From positions 1-64,000 of the forward strand of contig CAJWQG010000009.1 of NCBI GenBank assembly GCA_913045175.1: a DNA stretch of 64,000 nt, written 5' to 3'. The notes beneath the pieces were generated by a model that had not been told where the DNA came from, ran no database searches, and saw nothing but the letters and a program-made list of their open reading frames with translations. Shown here piece after piece: positions 27,709 to 36,332 of the stretch (position 1 is its first letter; each line of letters opens with the position of its first letter). Source of the stretch: an uncultured Gammaproteobacteria bacterium (GTDB lineage Bacteria; Pseudomonadota; Gammaproteobacteria; Pseudomonadales; Azotimanducaceae). The position numbers and the translations under genes are program-made.

Positions 27709-29745
27709 TCAGGTATCCCGCTCCTGCGGTCGCACTGGTATTCGAAGGGTAAAGCTGACTGGATCTTTAATCGAAGTCAAGAGCAGGTCACCTTTACCCT
27801 CGTGCATTATGCGCTGCGCCAGATGCAACCCGATTCCCGTACCGCCAATTCCCTGACGTACGGCCTCAGTGCCACGAACGCCGTTCTCGAGCAGCCGTTC
27901 ACGCTCCTCTTCCAGGATGGGCAGTCCGTAATTGCTTACGACAACGTCAAAAAAATCCCCGGAATCGTGGTAGCCGCCGGATACGTCTATGGGCTTTCTG
28001 GTACCGACCGAATATTTACCCGCGTTGTCAATTAGCGTATTGAAACAGATGTTGAGTAGCGTCTTGTCGCCGTAAACCCGGATGGAGTTGAGGCCTGTGG
28101 TGTCCAGATCAATATCACGGTCATACTGTTTGCGCAGATAGGCCCTCGTAATATTGATGACGGGGAATATGATATCCCTGAGTACTGACAGAATCTTGAA
28201 GTCACGTCGTGTGACGATCTGATTAAAATTGAAGGTCTTGGCAATGAACTCCAGTCGGTCGCCCATTACCTGAATATCGTCTAATTGCCTGATTACCCTC
28301 TCGAGGTTCTCCGGGCTTATTTCTGGGCGCGCCAATGTACGCTTGATGATTTCCGGTGCCATCGTAAATTTGGATATGGGTGTTCTGATTTCGTGCAGAA
28401 AAACCTTATTGAAATCGTTCATCTCAATGATATTGGCGTTGGTTTCCGCAAGTTTCCTCTCTGTTTCATTAAACAGAGACTCGATACGTATCAGGTTTCC
28501 GAGGTTGGAACATAGCGATAACAGATTCATAAAGTCGCCGGATCGAAAGTTGATAATCGATTGCTTGCCGTCAACCTCCTCATACTTATTCCTCACCCTA
28601 AAAACACCAAGACATCGGCCAGCACTTATGAGCGGTGCGCCGATCCAGTTAGTTGGCGGGTGCTCTGTCTGCTCGTTGTATCCAACATTGTCCGGGTCAT
28701 CGACAGACAGATCATAGGAAAACGCTATCCGCTGGTTGAGATAAACGTCGGTTGTTGGTTTGCCGCTATCAACTTGGTAGGAGTATTCCCTATCTGGCCT
28801 GCCGTGAAGTTCGCTATCGCAGGTTGCCACAAGGCTTAGGTTTTGTTGCGCATCATCGGCAACAAATATTGAGCATGCCTCGCATTGAAAACTTTGTTTT
28901 ACCTGGCAGACCATACTGTGAAGGAACTCATCCAGCTTTCCCGCTTCATAGGCACCAATGAACTGCTGGTTGATCTGGTCCATCGCCTGATGAGCCTGCT
29001 GACGTACTTGCAGATACTTGGTCTCTATCGAGTTACGCACTTCGTCACAGCTGGACGGCTCAATCCGGTAATCCGAATGACGTGAATAGAACGAAAGCAG
29101 ACCAACGGTCCCGTCGTAGCCGAGGGTTAATTTGATTCGATTAACTGTTTTAAGCCCATTAGGAAAGGGCTCACGGGGTGCGCGGCATTCGATGGAGTAA
29201 CTATCCAAAAGAGCGTCATTAAGTGTGGAGTCCTCATGTTCAAAGATATAGCTCTGGGGCGATTCAAACGAACCCGTGGCTCTGGTGAAGGCTTTGGTGT
29301 ATTTGTTGTAGATCCAGAGGGAAAAGTGGTCACAGAAGAAATACTCCGACCATGCTTTTACATATTCAGGTAGTGACGTGCTTTCTGCATACAGCGCGCT
29401 AATCAATCGAGTCTTGTTGGCGAGGTGAAACTCCGTTACTCGCTCTTTTGCTTCGTTCTCGGCTGACTGTATGGCTGACTTCTTTCCGAGAAGCCTAGTG
29501 TCGGGTGTTAGTAACAGGAAATCATCGTTATTGGTAATGTCATAGAGCTTGTGCGGGAGGTTCTGGTTTGGCAAAACCTCGGCCAGGTCTGTGTTTGAAG
29601 CATTGGGTTCGTTAAAGAGTTCCTCACCTTCAGCGAAAAAATCAATCACCGCAGTAGGATCCTCACTCTGACCGAGTAGCAGGAGATAGTCCCTGACTTT
29701 AGCAAAGATGAAGTTGTCCATTGATCGCGCAGCCTCTTGATTCAC
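27709..29745 (-). CDS. GAF-domain sensor histidine kinase
   Basis: A 678-residue kinase without obvious transmembrane helices. A long N-terminal region is followed by a GAF-like domain (about residues 260-410, FQCEACSIFVADDA to GAPLISAGRCLGVFRVRN), the dimerisation/His motif FLHEIRTPISKF, the N box FNTLIDNAGKYS and the G2 box GGTGIGLHLAQRI. The cysteines CEAC in the GAF could bind a cofactor, but that is speculation. It heads the operon with the receiver-only regulator, the membrane protein and yejBE, which suggests control linked to transport or its substrate. It diverges from the rhodanese gene. Confidence 0.9.
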   Translation of the reverse strand: MNQEAARSMDNFIFAKVRDYLLLLGQSEDPTAVIDFFAEGEELFNEPNASNTDLAEVLPNQNLPHKLYDITNNDDFLLLTPDTRLLGKKSAIQSAENEAKERVTEFHLANKTRLISALYAESTSLPEYVKAWSEYFFCDHFSLWIYNKYTKAFTRATGSFESPQSYIFEHEDSTLNDALLDSYSIECRAPREPFPNGLKTVNRIKLTLGYDGTVGLLSFYSRHSDYRIEPSSCDEVRNSIETKYLQVRQQAHQAMDQINQQFIGAYEAGKLDEFLHSMVCQVKQSFQCEACSIFVADDAQQNLSLVATCDSELHGRPDREYSYQVDSGKPTTDVYLNQRIAFSYDLSVDDPDNVGYNEQTEHPPTNWIGAPLISAGRCLGVFRVRNKYEEVDGKQSIINFRSGDFMNLLSLCSNLGNLIRIESLFNETERKLAETNANIIEMNDFNKVFLHEIRTPISKFTMAPEIIKRTLARPEISPENLERVIRQLDDIQVMGDRLEFIAKTFNFNQIVTRRDFKILSVLRDIIFPVINITRAYLRKQYDRDIDLDTTGLNSIRVYGDKTLLNICFNTLIDNAGKYSVGTRKPIDVSGGYHDSGDFFDVVVSNYGLPILEEERERLLENGVRGTEAVRQGIGGTGIGLHLAQRIMHEGKGDLLLTSIKDPVSFTLRIPVRPQERDT

Positions 29746-29810
29746 CCATGATACAAAATTAAGCGCTGCCGCGGTGGCCCGAAGGTAGTATCCGGGAGTA
29801 AAATGGGTGA

Positions 29811-30185
29811 ATGCTTAGATTTCTTGTTTTAATGGTTCTTATCCTCGCTTTTCCGTCAATGGCGCAGGACCTCAGTGAACGCCAGTCGTTATCACCTAAA
29901 GAAGCAGCTGCTTTGCAGGGTAAAGTGACCTATCTCGATGTTCGGACCGCGCTGGAATGGCTGCGCGGCCACGTCAAAGACGCCATACATATCCCGCATG
30001 ATGAGGTAGCTGAGGATGTGGCAAAGGTGATACCCGACAAGAGCGTTCCTGTAGTAGCTTACTGTGGCTCCGGAAGACGCGCTGCGAGTGTTGTGGAATC
30101 AATGCGCGAACAGGGTTATACGGTCGTGCCGGTGGTTAACGGCGGCTATAGTGAACTGATTGAATCCGGCGCGCCGGAAGGCTAA
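29811..30185 (+). CDS. Rhodanese-like domain protein, exported
   Basis: A 124-residue protein with a signal peptide (MLRFLVLMVLILAFPSMA) followed by one rhodanese domain. The active-site loop YCGSGRRA holds the Cys that would carry persulfide, and the N-terminal DVRTALEWLRGHVKDAIHIP is characteristic. It is probably periplasmic, moving sulfane sulfur or serving a redox role. It lies alone between the sensor kinase (divergent) and the promoter region with 11-bp repeats. Confidence 0.9.
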   Translation: MLRFLVLMVLILAFPSMAQDLSERQSLSPKEAAALQGKVTYLDVRTALEWLRGHVKDAIHIPHDEVAEDVAKVIPDKSVPVVAYCGSGRRAASVVESMREQGYTVVPVVNGGYSELIESGAPEG

Positions 30186-30203
30186 CCGGAAAGCGCACCT
30201 AGG

Positions 30204-30291
30204 TAGTTTCGAGTTAGTTTCGAAGTGGTTTCGAGGGCCTCTCTTTTTGATTGGGGATCTTTAAGAAAACTTCATAGAACCTTTAACGAAA
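30204..30291 (+). promoter_or_regulatory. Two in-phase arrays of 11-bp direct repeats upstream of the lipoprotein gene
   Basis: First array: TAGTTTCGAGT, TAGTTTCGAAG, TGGTTTCGAGG at 30204, 30215 and 30226. Second array: CTTTAAGAAAA, CTTCATAGAAC, CTTTAACGAAA at 30259, 30270 and 30281. The arrays start 55 bases (5 x 11) apart, so all six units lie on one face of the helix. A further CTTTAAC is at 30312. Eleven-base tandem repeats are the hallmark of PhoB/OmpR-family operators, and a PhoB-like regulator is encoded at 35631. They probably activate the lipoprotein/TonB-receptor pair. Confidence 0.65.
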
Positions 30292-30360
30292 CCCCAAGCG
30301 AGTTTATCGTCCTTTAACACTACTTACATACACTGCGCGCTTCTAAACAAGGGGAGCGTC

Positions 30361-32052
30361 ATGCGTTCTAAAACTAAAAATCTTATTGTGTTATCTACGG
30401 TTGCTATATTCCTCGTTGGCTGTGAGGGCGGAGATGTAAAAATTTCGCCCGTCACGACGGACAACTCTCAAGATAACTCTGAAACTACTACTAACATCGA
30501 TCAGGGCACCGAGGTTGTTGAAAACCCGTGCGCTTTTTATGTGAAGTCCGGCCAGACTTTCGAAGGTGACTTCGATGGGCGCGACTGCTCTTACTCGTCG
30601 ATCTTTGTCGATTCAGGTAATCCATTAACAGAAGATCTGCTGATCCCTGCATTGCCGGGTGACGGTGTGCATCAGTTCACCGGCAGTTTGGTTGTCGGTG
30701 AGAAGGGTACTATGGAAGAGCTTGCAGCAGCTGGTATTACTGAAGGCGGTGATGGTCCGACGGTGAGTATCGAAGCAGGGGTGACCATGACCTGGCCATC
30801 GCCGCAGAAGTTCGTGTCGATCACTCGAGGCTCACAGATTATTGCCGTTGGTGAAGCCAATGCACCGATTACCTTTACTTCCTTCACTGACGTTGCAACC
30901 CAGCGGGGTGAAGATGATCTGGCGTTTGATGCGGTAGGTGAGTGGGGCGGTATGCTGATTAACGGATTCGGTATTACCAACAAGTGTGCCCACAGTAGTG
31001 GATCATTCGACGGTGATGATTTGGTGTTGGCTTCGTCCTGCGATGTCGATACGGAAGGACTCGCGGGTAACGATGAAACACCGCACGGTGGCGACAACAA
31101 CAACGATAGCTCGGGTCGTCTGGAGTACGTGGTTGTTAAGCATACCGGCGCCCAGATCGGCGAAGGTAATGAGATAAACGGCATCACCTTTGGTGCAGTT
31201 GGCCGTAATACCATCGTAAGAAACATCCAGACTTACTCGACATTGGATGACGGGATCGAGCTGTTCGGCGGTGCGCTGAACATCGAAAACTTCGTATCTG
31301 TTTTTGCGCGTGATGACTCCATCGATCTTGATGCAGGATGGCGGGGCACTATTAACAATGCGCTCGTTATTCACAATGAGAATCTGGGTAATGGTTGTAT
31401 CGAGTCTGATGGTATAGCGTCTTATAGTTCTCAGAGCGATGAACGTATTAACACCGTAATTTCTCAGGGCATCAATACGCGGCCAGTGATCAATAATCTG
31501 ACCTGTATTGTCTCTGGACAGGATTCAAACACTGGAGACCGTGGTGAAGGCGTTGGTATCCGATTCAGGGAAGGCATATGGCCCACATTGAACGACTCGA
31601 TGGTGGTGATGGCTTTTTCCGCCGACGATGCTGATACCAATAATTACTGTGTTCGATTTGGTGGCGACGAAGAGGTTGATGGTCTGCTTTCTGGCGATGC
31701 GAGCTTTAACTCGGTCATCTTTGCCTGCGTTGACAAGACAAAGGGTGGTCCAATAGGGGCGGATTCTCTTGAGGATTTTCTTGAGGGTAGTGGCAGTCAG
31801 TTTGTAGATGGCGTTGTATCCGAAGATGATCCAACGGCGACATCTAATACGTCACTGGTTCTTCTCGAAGGCACACCGCCGATCTACTCTGTTGCTATTG
31901 ATTCAATGGTCATCAACGATGCGGCACCTGCGGTACCCGCGCCTGCGAGTGGTAGGGTCGGTGCACTATCGACTGCGATTGACGACTGGACGGCTGGCTG
32001 GACATACGGGATACATGAAGGTTCTCGAGGCGCTCCACTCTGGTTTGAATAA
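30361..32052 (+). CDS. Large outer-membrane-type lipoprotein paired with a TonB receptor
   Basis: A 563-residue lipoprotein: lipobox FLVGC with Cys21, a Thr/Asn/Asp-rich linker, then an acidic, Gly-rich domain with repeated short strands (GRLEYVVVKHTGAQIG, SVFARDDSIDLDAGWRG) that suggest a right-handed parallel beta-helix. It contains several Cys that may form disulfides. It lies 19 bases before the TonB-dependent receptor, as in SusD/lipoprotein-receptor pairs, so it probably captures a ligand at the cell surface. Its promoter carries the 11-bp arrays, hence possible phosphate-responsive control. The exact ligand is unknown. Confidence 0.75.
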   Translation: MRSKTKNLIVLSTVAIFLVGCEGGDVKISPVTTDNSQDNSETTTNIDQGTEVVENPCAFYVKSGQTFEGDFDGRDCSYSSIFVDSGNPLTEDLLIPALPGDGVHQFTGSLVVGEKGTMEELAAAGITEGGDGPTVSIEAGVTMTWPSPQKFVSITRGSQIIAVGEANAPITFTSFTDVATQRGEDDLAFDAVGEWGGMLINGFGITNKCAHSSGSFDGDDLVLASSCDVDTEGLAGNDETPHGGDNNNDSSGRLEYVVVKHTGAQIGEGNEINGITFGAVGRNTIVRNIQTYSTLDDGIELFGGALNIENFVSVFARDDSIDLDAGWRGTINNALVIHNENLGNGCIESDGIASYSSQSDERINTVISQGINTRPVINNLTCIVSGQDSNTGDRGEGVGIRFREGIWPTLNDSMVVMAFSADDADTNNYCVRFGGDEEVDGLLSGDASFNSVIFACVDKTKGGPIGADSLEDFLEGSGSQFVDGVVSEDDPTATSNTSLVLLEGTPPIYSVAIDSMVINDAAPAVPAPASGRVGALSTAIDDWTAGWTYGIHEGSRGAPLWFE

Positions 32053-32071
32053 GACGCTTGGAGTGAATCTT

Positions 32072-34741
32072 ATGAAAAATATAATTAGAAATATCTGCAT
32101 GGTCCTGGCTGCATTCTTAACGAATGCAGCGTCCTCCGTTTACGGCCAGGATGATGAAATTGAAGAGGTCGTTGTGCAGGCTCGTTTACTGAGTGGCGCG
32201 GAAGCGCTGGTCAGCGAGCGAATCGATGACGATGTGGTAAGCGACGTTCTAGGAGCGGAGTTTATCAGTCGTGTTGGAGACTCTACCGTGGCTGCTGCGC
32301 TTCGACGTATCTCCGGCCTGACGCTGGTGGGTAGCAAGTTCGTTTACGTACGTGGTCTGGGTGAACGTTACTCCAGCAGCTCGCTCAATGGTGCTACGGT
32401 CCCGTCACCCGACCTGACACGGAATGTGCTTCCCCTAGACATTTTCCCTACATCAATCGTCCAGTCATTGTCAGTAAAGAAAGGATACTCAGCTGACCAG
32501 TCTGCGGCCTTTGGCGGAGGAACGATTGATATTCGAACTAAGGGAATTCCCAGCTCGTTTACCTACGGCATCGAGATCGGCAGTGGATTCAACTCAGAAG
32601 TTGATGGTGAGTTGTTATCGTACGCTGGTGGTGGCGATGATGATATGGGTACAGATGATGGTACACGGGCCTTCCCGCAGGGATTGAACGCGGCGATCGT
32701 ACGTTTCAGAGGAGAACTGGATTCATCAAGCATCCTGCAGACCCTTAGAGGCGAAGGTATGAATGGAGCCACTTCTGCTGACAGTCGTGCCGTGAACAGG
32801 CAGCTGGCGTTGAATCTGAATCGGAATATTTCCATTACGCCAGAAAGCGATTCGCCTGATTTAAATATTCGGGGCAATGTCGGTAACAAGTTTATGATTG
32901 GTGAGAATATAGACTTTGGTATTCTTGTTGGTGCCTCCTACGGCAGTCAGTGGCGTAAAACCGAGACCATCTCCAGAACGTTCCAATTTCCAGAGGACGA
33001 GTTCGAGGACGAGACGGAAACCACGCGATCCATTGATCTAAACGCTAATCTTAACATGGGATTGGTCTATACGGATGATCACGAGATATCTACAACCACG
33101 CTTTATATCCGCAATACAGATGATGAAACAGCGCAGGTAACCAAGTTCAATGAGAATCGACGCAAGTCGGATGGCATTGGATTTCGTGATGATGTGATCA
33201 AGTTCGAAGAACGTGAAATGATCGTCAATCAGATCAAGGGTACCCACTACCTTGGCGCAGCCACGCGTGAGAGGTTCCCCTGGCTGGATTTGTCTGTCGT
33301 TCCTGAAGACCTTCGATACGACTGGTTCTATTCGGAAGCGAGAGCGTTTACCGAAATTCCTAACGAAGTTAAGGTTCAATCAGTTACGACGAATGATCTG
33401 ACCACCGGCGCGGAGCTGACGAGTAATGTGAGCTTCACGGGAGCCGATTATCGCTTTACGGATCTGGAGGATGAAGTGATCAACTTTGGTGGCACCTTAA
33501 CATTGCCGCTGGAGTTCACCAACGCGATCGCAGAGATTAAGGGTGGTTGGACACATACCCAGAAAATAAGGATCTATCGCCAGACCCAGTTCGGGCTTAG
33601 TGTCCAGGGTGTGAGTGACCAGTCTGTACTTGAAGGACCCCTCGGTTCTGTTTTCTCTGACGCGAATATTACGAACCCGTTGAATAACTATGTGTTCAAC
33701 CTGATCGCCTCCAATGGGCAGAGCTACCTCGCGGTGACCAAGACAGATGCCGCTTTCGGTAATGTCGATTGGACGTGGAACGATACGTGGCGTGTGTCTG
33801 CCGGCGCTCGCTGGGAAGAATACAGACAGGTTTCTCTACCGTGGAATCCCAACTCTTACTCATTTAATGCACCGCAGATCTCCATCGACGCAGATGTATT
33901 GGAAGATGCGGTCTTTACGACGGATGAGTATTATCCTGCGGTTTCGGTTACCTATATGACGGACTGGTGGGCGGAGATCTTTCAGCTTCGTTTCGGGTGG
34001 AGTGAAACTGTGGTGCGACCAGACCTGCGGGAAATTACGGATGCATCCTATATTGACGCCAGGACAGGATTCCTGACTGACGGGGATTCATCGGTAGTAC
34101 CGTCAGCGGTTGAAAACTACGACCTAAGGGCAGAGTGGTTTTTCTCCAGTGGCGATAACCTGACTGTTAGCTTCTATTACAAAGATATCGATAGTCCCAT
34201 TGAGTTCTTTGAGCGAGCAGCGAGTGATACCAATCGTTCACGTGAAATCGTAAACGCTGAATCCGGCGAGGTCTTCGGGATAGAGATCGAGGGCCTAAAG
34301 AACCTGGTTTTTCTGGGTGACTCCTGGGAGCAGTTTTTCATACAGGGGAACCTTACCATCCAGGACTCTGAGCTGAAGGTTGGGTCGCGTGCGGATGCCC
34401 CGACCCGTTCGATCAGAGAGCTGGCAGGTGCGTCAGAATACGTGGTGAACTTTCTTGTGGGCTTCGACTCAAGCAACCGTCAACATTCGTCGACATTAAG
34501 CTATAACGTTTTTGGTGAGCGCCTGTTTACCGCTGGTAGAAATGGTGCACCGGATGCCTTTGAACAACCGTTACATTCAGTGGATTTTACTTATAGCTGG
34601 TATCCGACGGATGCTATTACGCTTAAGCTAAAAATTCAGAATCTTCTGGACGAGTCAGTTGAGATCAAACGTGAAAACATCGTGGCGTTTACGGAAAACC
34701 TCGGAACGAGCTTTTCCCTGACGTTTCAGTGGCATATGTAG
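32072..34741 (+). CDS. TonB-dependent outer-membrane receptor
   Basis: An 889-residue receptor. The start at 32072 gives a clean signal peptide (MVLAAFLTNAASSVYGQ region) followed by EEVVVQAR, a TonB-box-like start. The plug domain includes LRRISGLTLVGSKFVYVRGLGERYS and LPLDIFPTSIVQSLSVKKGYSADQS; a 22-strand barrel follows and ends in the terminal aromatic TFQWHM. An in-frame extension upstream overlaps the lipoprotein gene and is rejected. It imports a bulky ligand with TonB energy, probably delivered by the lipoprotein partner. A strong terminator follows at 34757. Confidence 0.92.
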   Translation: MKNIIRNICMVLAAFLTNAASSVYGQDDEIEEVVVQARLLSGAEALVSERIDDDVVSDVLGAEFISRVGDSTVAAALRRISGLTLVGSKFVYVRGLGERYSSSSLNGATVPSPDLTRNVLPLDIFPTSIVQSLSVKKGYSADQSAAFGGGTIDIRTKGIPSSFTYGIEIGSGFNSEVDGELLSYAGGGDDDMGTDDGTRAFPQGLNAAIVRFRGELDSSSILQTLRGEGMNGATSADSRAVNRQLALNLNRNISITPESDSPDLNIRGNVGNKFMIGENIDFGILVGASYGSQWRKTETISRTFQFPEDEFEDETETTRSIDLNANLNMGLVYTDDHEISTTTLYIRNTDDETAQVTKFNENRRKSDGIGFRDDVIKFEEREMIVNQIKGTHYLGAATRERFPWLDLSVVPEDLRYDWFYSEARAFTEIPNEVKVQSVTTNDLTTGAELTSNVSFTGADYRFTDLEDEVINFGGTLTLPLEFTNAIAEIKGGWTHTQKIRIYRQTQFGLSVQGVSDQSVLEGPLGSVFSDANITNPLNNYVFNLIASNGQSYLAVTKTDAAFGNVDWTWNDTWRVSAGARWEEYRQVSLPWNPNSYSFNAPQISIDADVLEDAVFTTDEYYPAVSVTYMTDWWAEIFQLRFGWSETVVRPDLREITDASYIDARTGFLTDGDSSVVPSAVENYDLRAEWFFSSGDNLTVSFYYKDIDSPIEFFERAASDTNRSREIVNAESGEVFGIEIEGLKNLVFLGDSWEQFFIQGNLTIQDSELKVGSRADAPTRSIRELAGASEYVVNFLVGFDSSNRQHSSTLSYNVFGERLFTAGRNGAPDAFEQPLHSVDFTYSWYPTDAITLKLKIQNLLDESVEIKRENIVAFTENLGTSFSLTFQWHM

Positions 34742-34756
34742 AAGCGAGATCCAGCC

Positions 34757-34789
34757 AAAAAAAAGCCAGGTCTTACCTGGCTTTTTTTT
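34757..34789. terminator. Bidirectional rho-independent terminator
   Basis: A GCCAGG/CCTGGC stem with a TCTTA loop, flanked by eight A on the left and eight T on the right, 16 bases after the receptor stop. It can terminate the receptor transcript and any minus-strand transcript coming from 34990. Confidence 0.92.
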
Positions 34790-34807
34790 GATCTTTAATC
34801 TGGTTTG

Positions 34808-34990
34808 TTATGCGATGACCGGTGGTATCCGAATAATGTAGCGACGAAATCGATCTGGATTACCAAAATGATCCTTCCCATAGGTGGTGTCGTTAGCCGA
34901 CGTTGTCTGTAGTAAGGGGGTGCTACTTTTGTTGTCGCTCGTCAACTGTGGGAACGTCAGCAAAATCGAAAGAAATAGAACTTTATACAC
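34808..34990 (-). CDS. Possible small exported protein (60 residues)
   Basis: A short frame starting at GTG 34990 with AGGG six bases upstream. Its N-terminus (YKVLFLSILLTFPQL) resembles a signal peptide and the rest is polar, ending YIIRIPPVIA. I know no family. Support comes from position: TTAA repeats with 11-base spacing lie 85-120 bases upstream (35074-35110), and the strong terminator at 34757 follows it. An ATG at 35029 would extend it by 13 residues. It fills most of the 374-base gap between the receptor gene and the DUF3718-like gene. Confidence 0.35.
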   Translation of the reverse strand: MYKVLFLSILLTFPQLTSDNKSSTPLLQTTSANDTTYGKDHFGNPDRFRRYIIRIPPVIA

Positions 34991-35073
34991 TTGATACCCT
35001 GAAATAACGGCTTGAAATATTGGCGGCAAGTGTAAGTGGTTCTACAAGTCAGTTATAGATCTACCTTCTATAA

Positions 35074-35110
35074 TTAATCGAAAATTAAATGATCTTTAAT
35101 ATTCCTTAAC
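35074..35110 (-). promoter_or_regulatory. TTAA repeats with 11-base spacing, downstream of the DUF3718-like gene
   Basis: TTAA cores at 35074, 35085, 35096 and 35106 (spacing 11, 11, 10). They resemble the array before the PhoB-like regulator gene and would stand upstream of the small minus-strand frame at 34808-34990. AT-rich sequence makes chance periodicity possible. Confidence 0.4.
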
Positions 35111-35115
35111 TTTCC

Positions 35116-35397
35116 CTATTCAACCGTGGCAATTGATATATGCGTATCTTTGTGGAGCCGTGCGAATTGCTTGAGTGGAAGGTCGTTACAAACGATCTGC
35201 TTGAGGTCCCGTCGCGAAACCTTCAGTTCTTTGGCTTTTTCCTTCATCGCCTTCGATGACTCAGTAGCCGCGGCGCAAACTGCGACGAATTTCTGTGCGT
35301 CTGTAAGCTGAGCTTCAGCTTGTTGCTGTGGGCTTTCAGCCCATACGCTGGTCGATATCAAAGCAAACAACGAAGTAACCAGTACTTTTCTTATCAT
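35116..35397 (-). CDS. Small exported protein, DUF3718-like
   Basis: A 93-residue protein with a signal peptide (VLVTSLFALISTSVWA) and a short mature domain containing VCAAATESS and VCNDLPLKQFARLH, two Cys that could form a disulfide. The arrangement resembles DUF3718 proteins common in marine gammaproteobacteria, whose function is unknown. GGGAGG lies eight bases upstream of the start. Upstream on the minus strand are further TTAA units spaced at 9-12 bases, so it may belong to the same regulon as the nearby PhoB-like regulator. Confidence 0.7.
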   Translation of the reverse strand: MIRKVLVTSLFALISTSVWAESPQQQAEAQLTDAQKFVAVCAAATESSKAMKEKAKELKVSRRDLKQIVCNDLPLKQFARLHKDTHISIATVE

Positions 35398-35544
35398 GAT
35401 GTCCTCCCATCACTAGGTAATATTAATAAATTTAAATATACATTAACGGAAACTTTAAATACCGGCAATCAATCTTAATAATTCTCTTTGGTTTGATTGG
35501 ATTTGACCAAAAAGCCGTAGAAATTTGGGTTCAAAGGGAAGATT

Positions 35545-35577
35545 TCTTAATGAACTTTTAATGTTCGCTTAATCATT
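35545..35577 (+). promoter_or_regulatory. Three 11-bp direct repeats upstream of the PhoB-like regulator
   Basis: TCTTAATGAAC, TTTTAATGTTC and GCTTAATCATT at 35545, 35556 and 35567 place TTAAT at exact 11-base spacing, 54 bases before the ATG. This is the geometry of PhoB/OmpR operators and suggests autoregulation. Confidence 0.65.
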
Positions 35578-35630
35578 TCCTCCAATTGCCATGTTTGAAT
35601 TGCACTGTATCCAATAAAAGCAACTAGATC

Positions 35631-36332
35631 ATGGAAAACAAGGTCGTCATCATTGAGGACGAGCCGGATATCTGTGAAGTGATTTCCTACAACCTGCGTA
35701 GAGAAGGCTTTAGCGTCACATCTGTTGGCAGAGGCGATGAAGGCCTTAATGTCGTTCGTAAGCAGCAGCCTGCGTTAATTATTCTGGACCTTATGCTGCC
35801 GGGCATGGATGGGCTATCTGTATGTCAGCAAGTCAAGGCAGATCCACTAACCAAAGACACACGGATCATCATCATATCAGCCAAGGAAGAGGAAAGTGAC
35901 GTCGTCATCGGCCTGGGGCTCGGTGCGGATGACTACATTACGAAGCCTTTTGGACCTCGAGAACTTACCGCCAGGGTGAAGGCGGTTTTGAGGCGGAGTC
36001 ACGTGAATATGGATATTAGCAAACGCAGAATCGTTATCGATGAACTTAGGATTGACCCCTTTCGACATGAAGTACGAATATCTGGCGAGTACGTTAAGTT
36101 CACGTCGACCGAATTCAAATTACTATTGCAACTGGCATCGCAGCGTGGGCAAGCGTTCACCAGACAACAGCTTTTGGATCGTATCGTAGGCGACGGGGTA
36201 GTAATCGTAGACCGAAACGTGGATGTGCATATTCAGTCGGTACGAAAAAAACTTGGTGTCTATGGGAAGATGATTCAAACGATCCGTGGTATTGGATATC
36301 GCTTTACTGACGAATCTCAATCGATCGAGTAG
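35631..36332 (+). CDS. OmpR/PhoB-family response regulator (orphan)
   Basis: A 233-residue regulator with an N-terminal receiver (acidic Glu9-Asp10-Glu11, phosphoacceptor Asp53 in IILDLMLPGMDG, Lys in YITKPFG) and a C-terminal winged helix (FTSTEFKLLLQLASQRGQAFTRQQLL, ending IRGIGYRF). Overall pattern is closest to PhoB. No kinase gene follows: the next gene is the convergent MtrB gene, overlapping by 16 bases. It probably binds the 11-bp arrays upstream of itself and of the lipoprotein/TonB pair. Phosphate response is inference from the PhoB resemblance; a second phoB elsewhere is possible. Confidence 0.88.
   Translation: MENKVVIIEDEPDICEVISYNLRREGFSVTSVGRGDEGLNVVRKQQPALIILDLMLPGMDGLSVCQQVKADPLTKDTRIIIISAKEEESDVVIGLGLGADDYITKPFGPRELTARVKAVLRRSHVNMDISKRRIVIDELRIDPFRHEVRISGEYVKFTSTEFKLLLQLASQRGQAFTRQQLLDRIVGDGVVIVDRNVDVHIQSVRKKLGVYGKMIQTIRGIGYRFTDESQSIE

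Noticed and set aside
28285-28961. Several plus-strand frames opposite the sensor kinase
   Set aside because: They are antisense shadows of a clearly coding minus-strand gene.
31808-32071. N-terminal extension of the TonB receptor
   Set aside because: It overlaps the lipoprotein gene in another frame and would bury the signal peptide.
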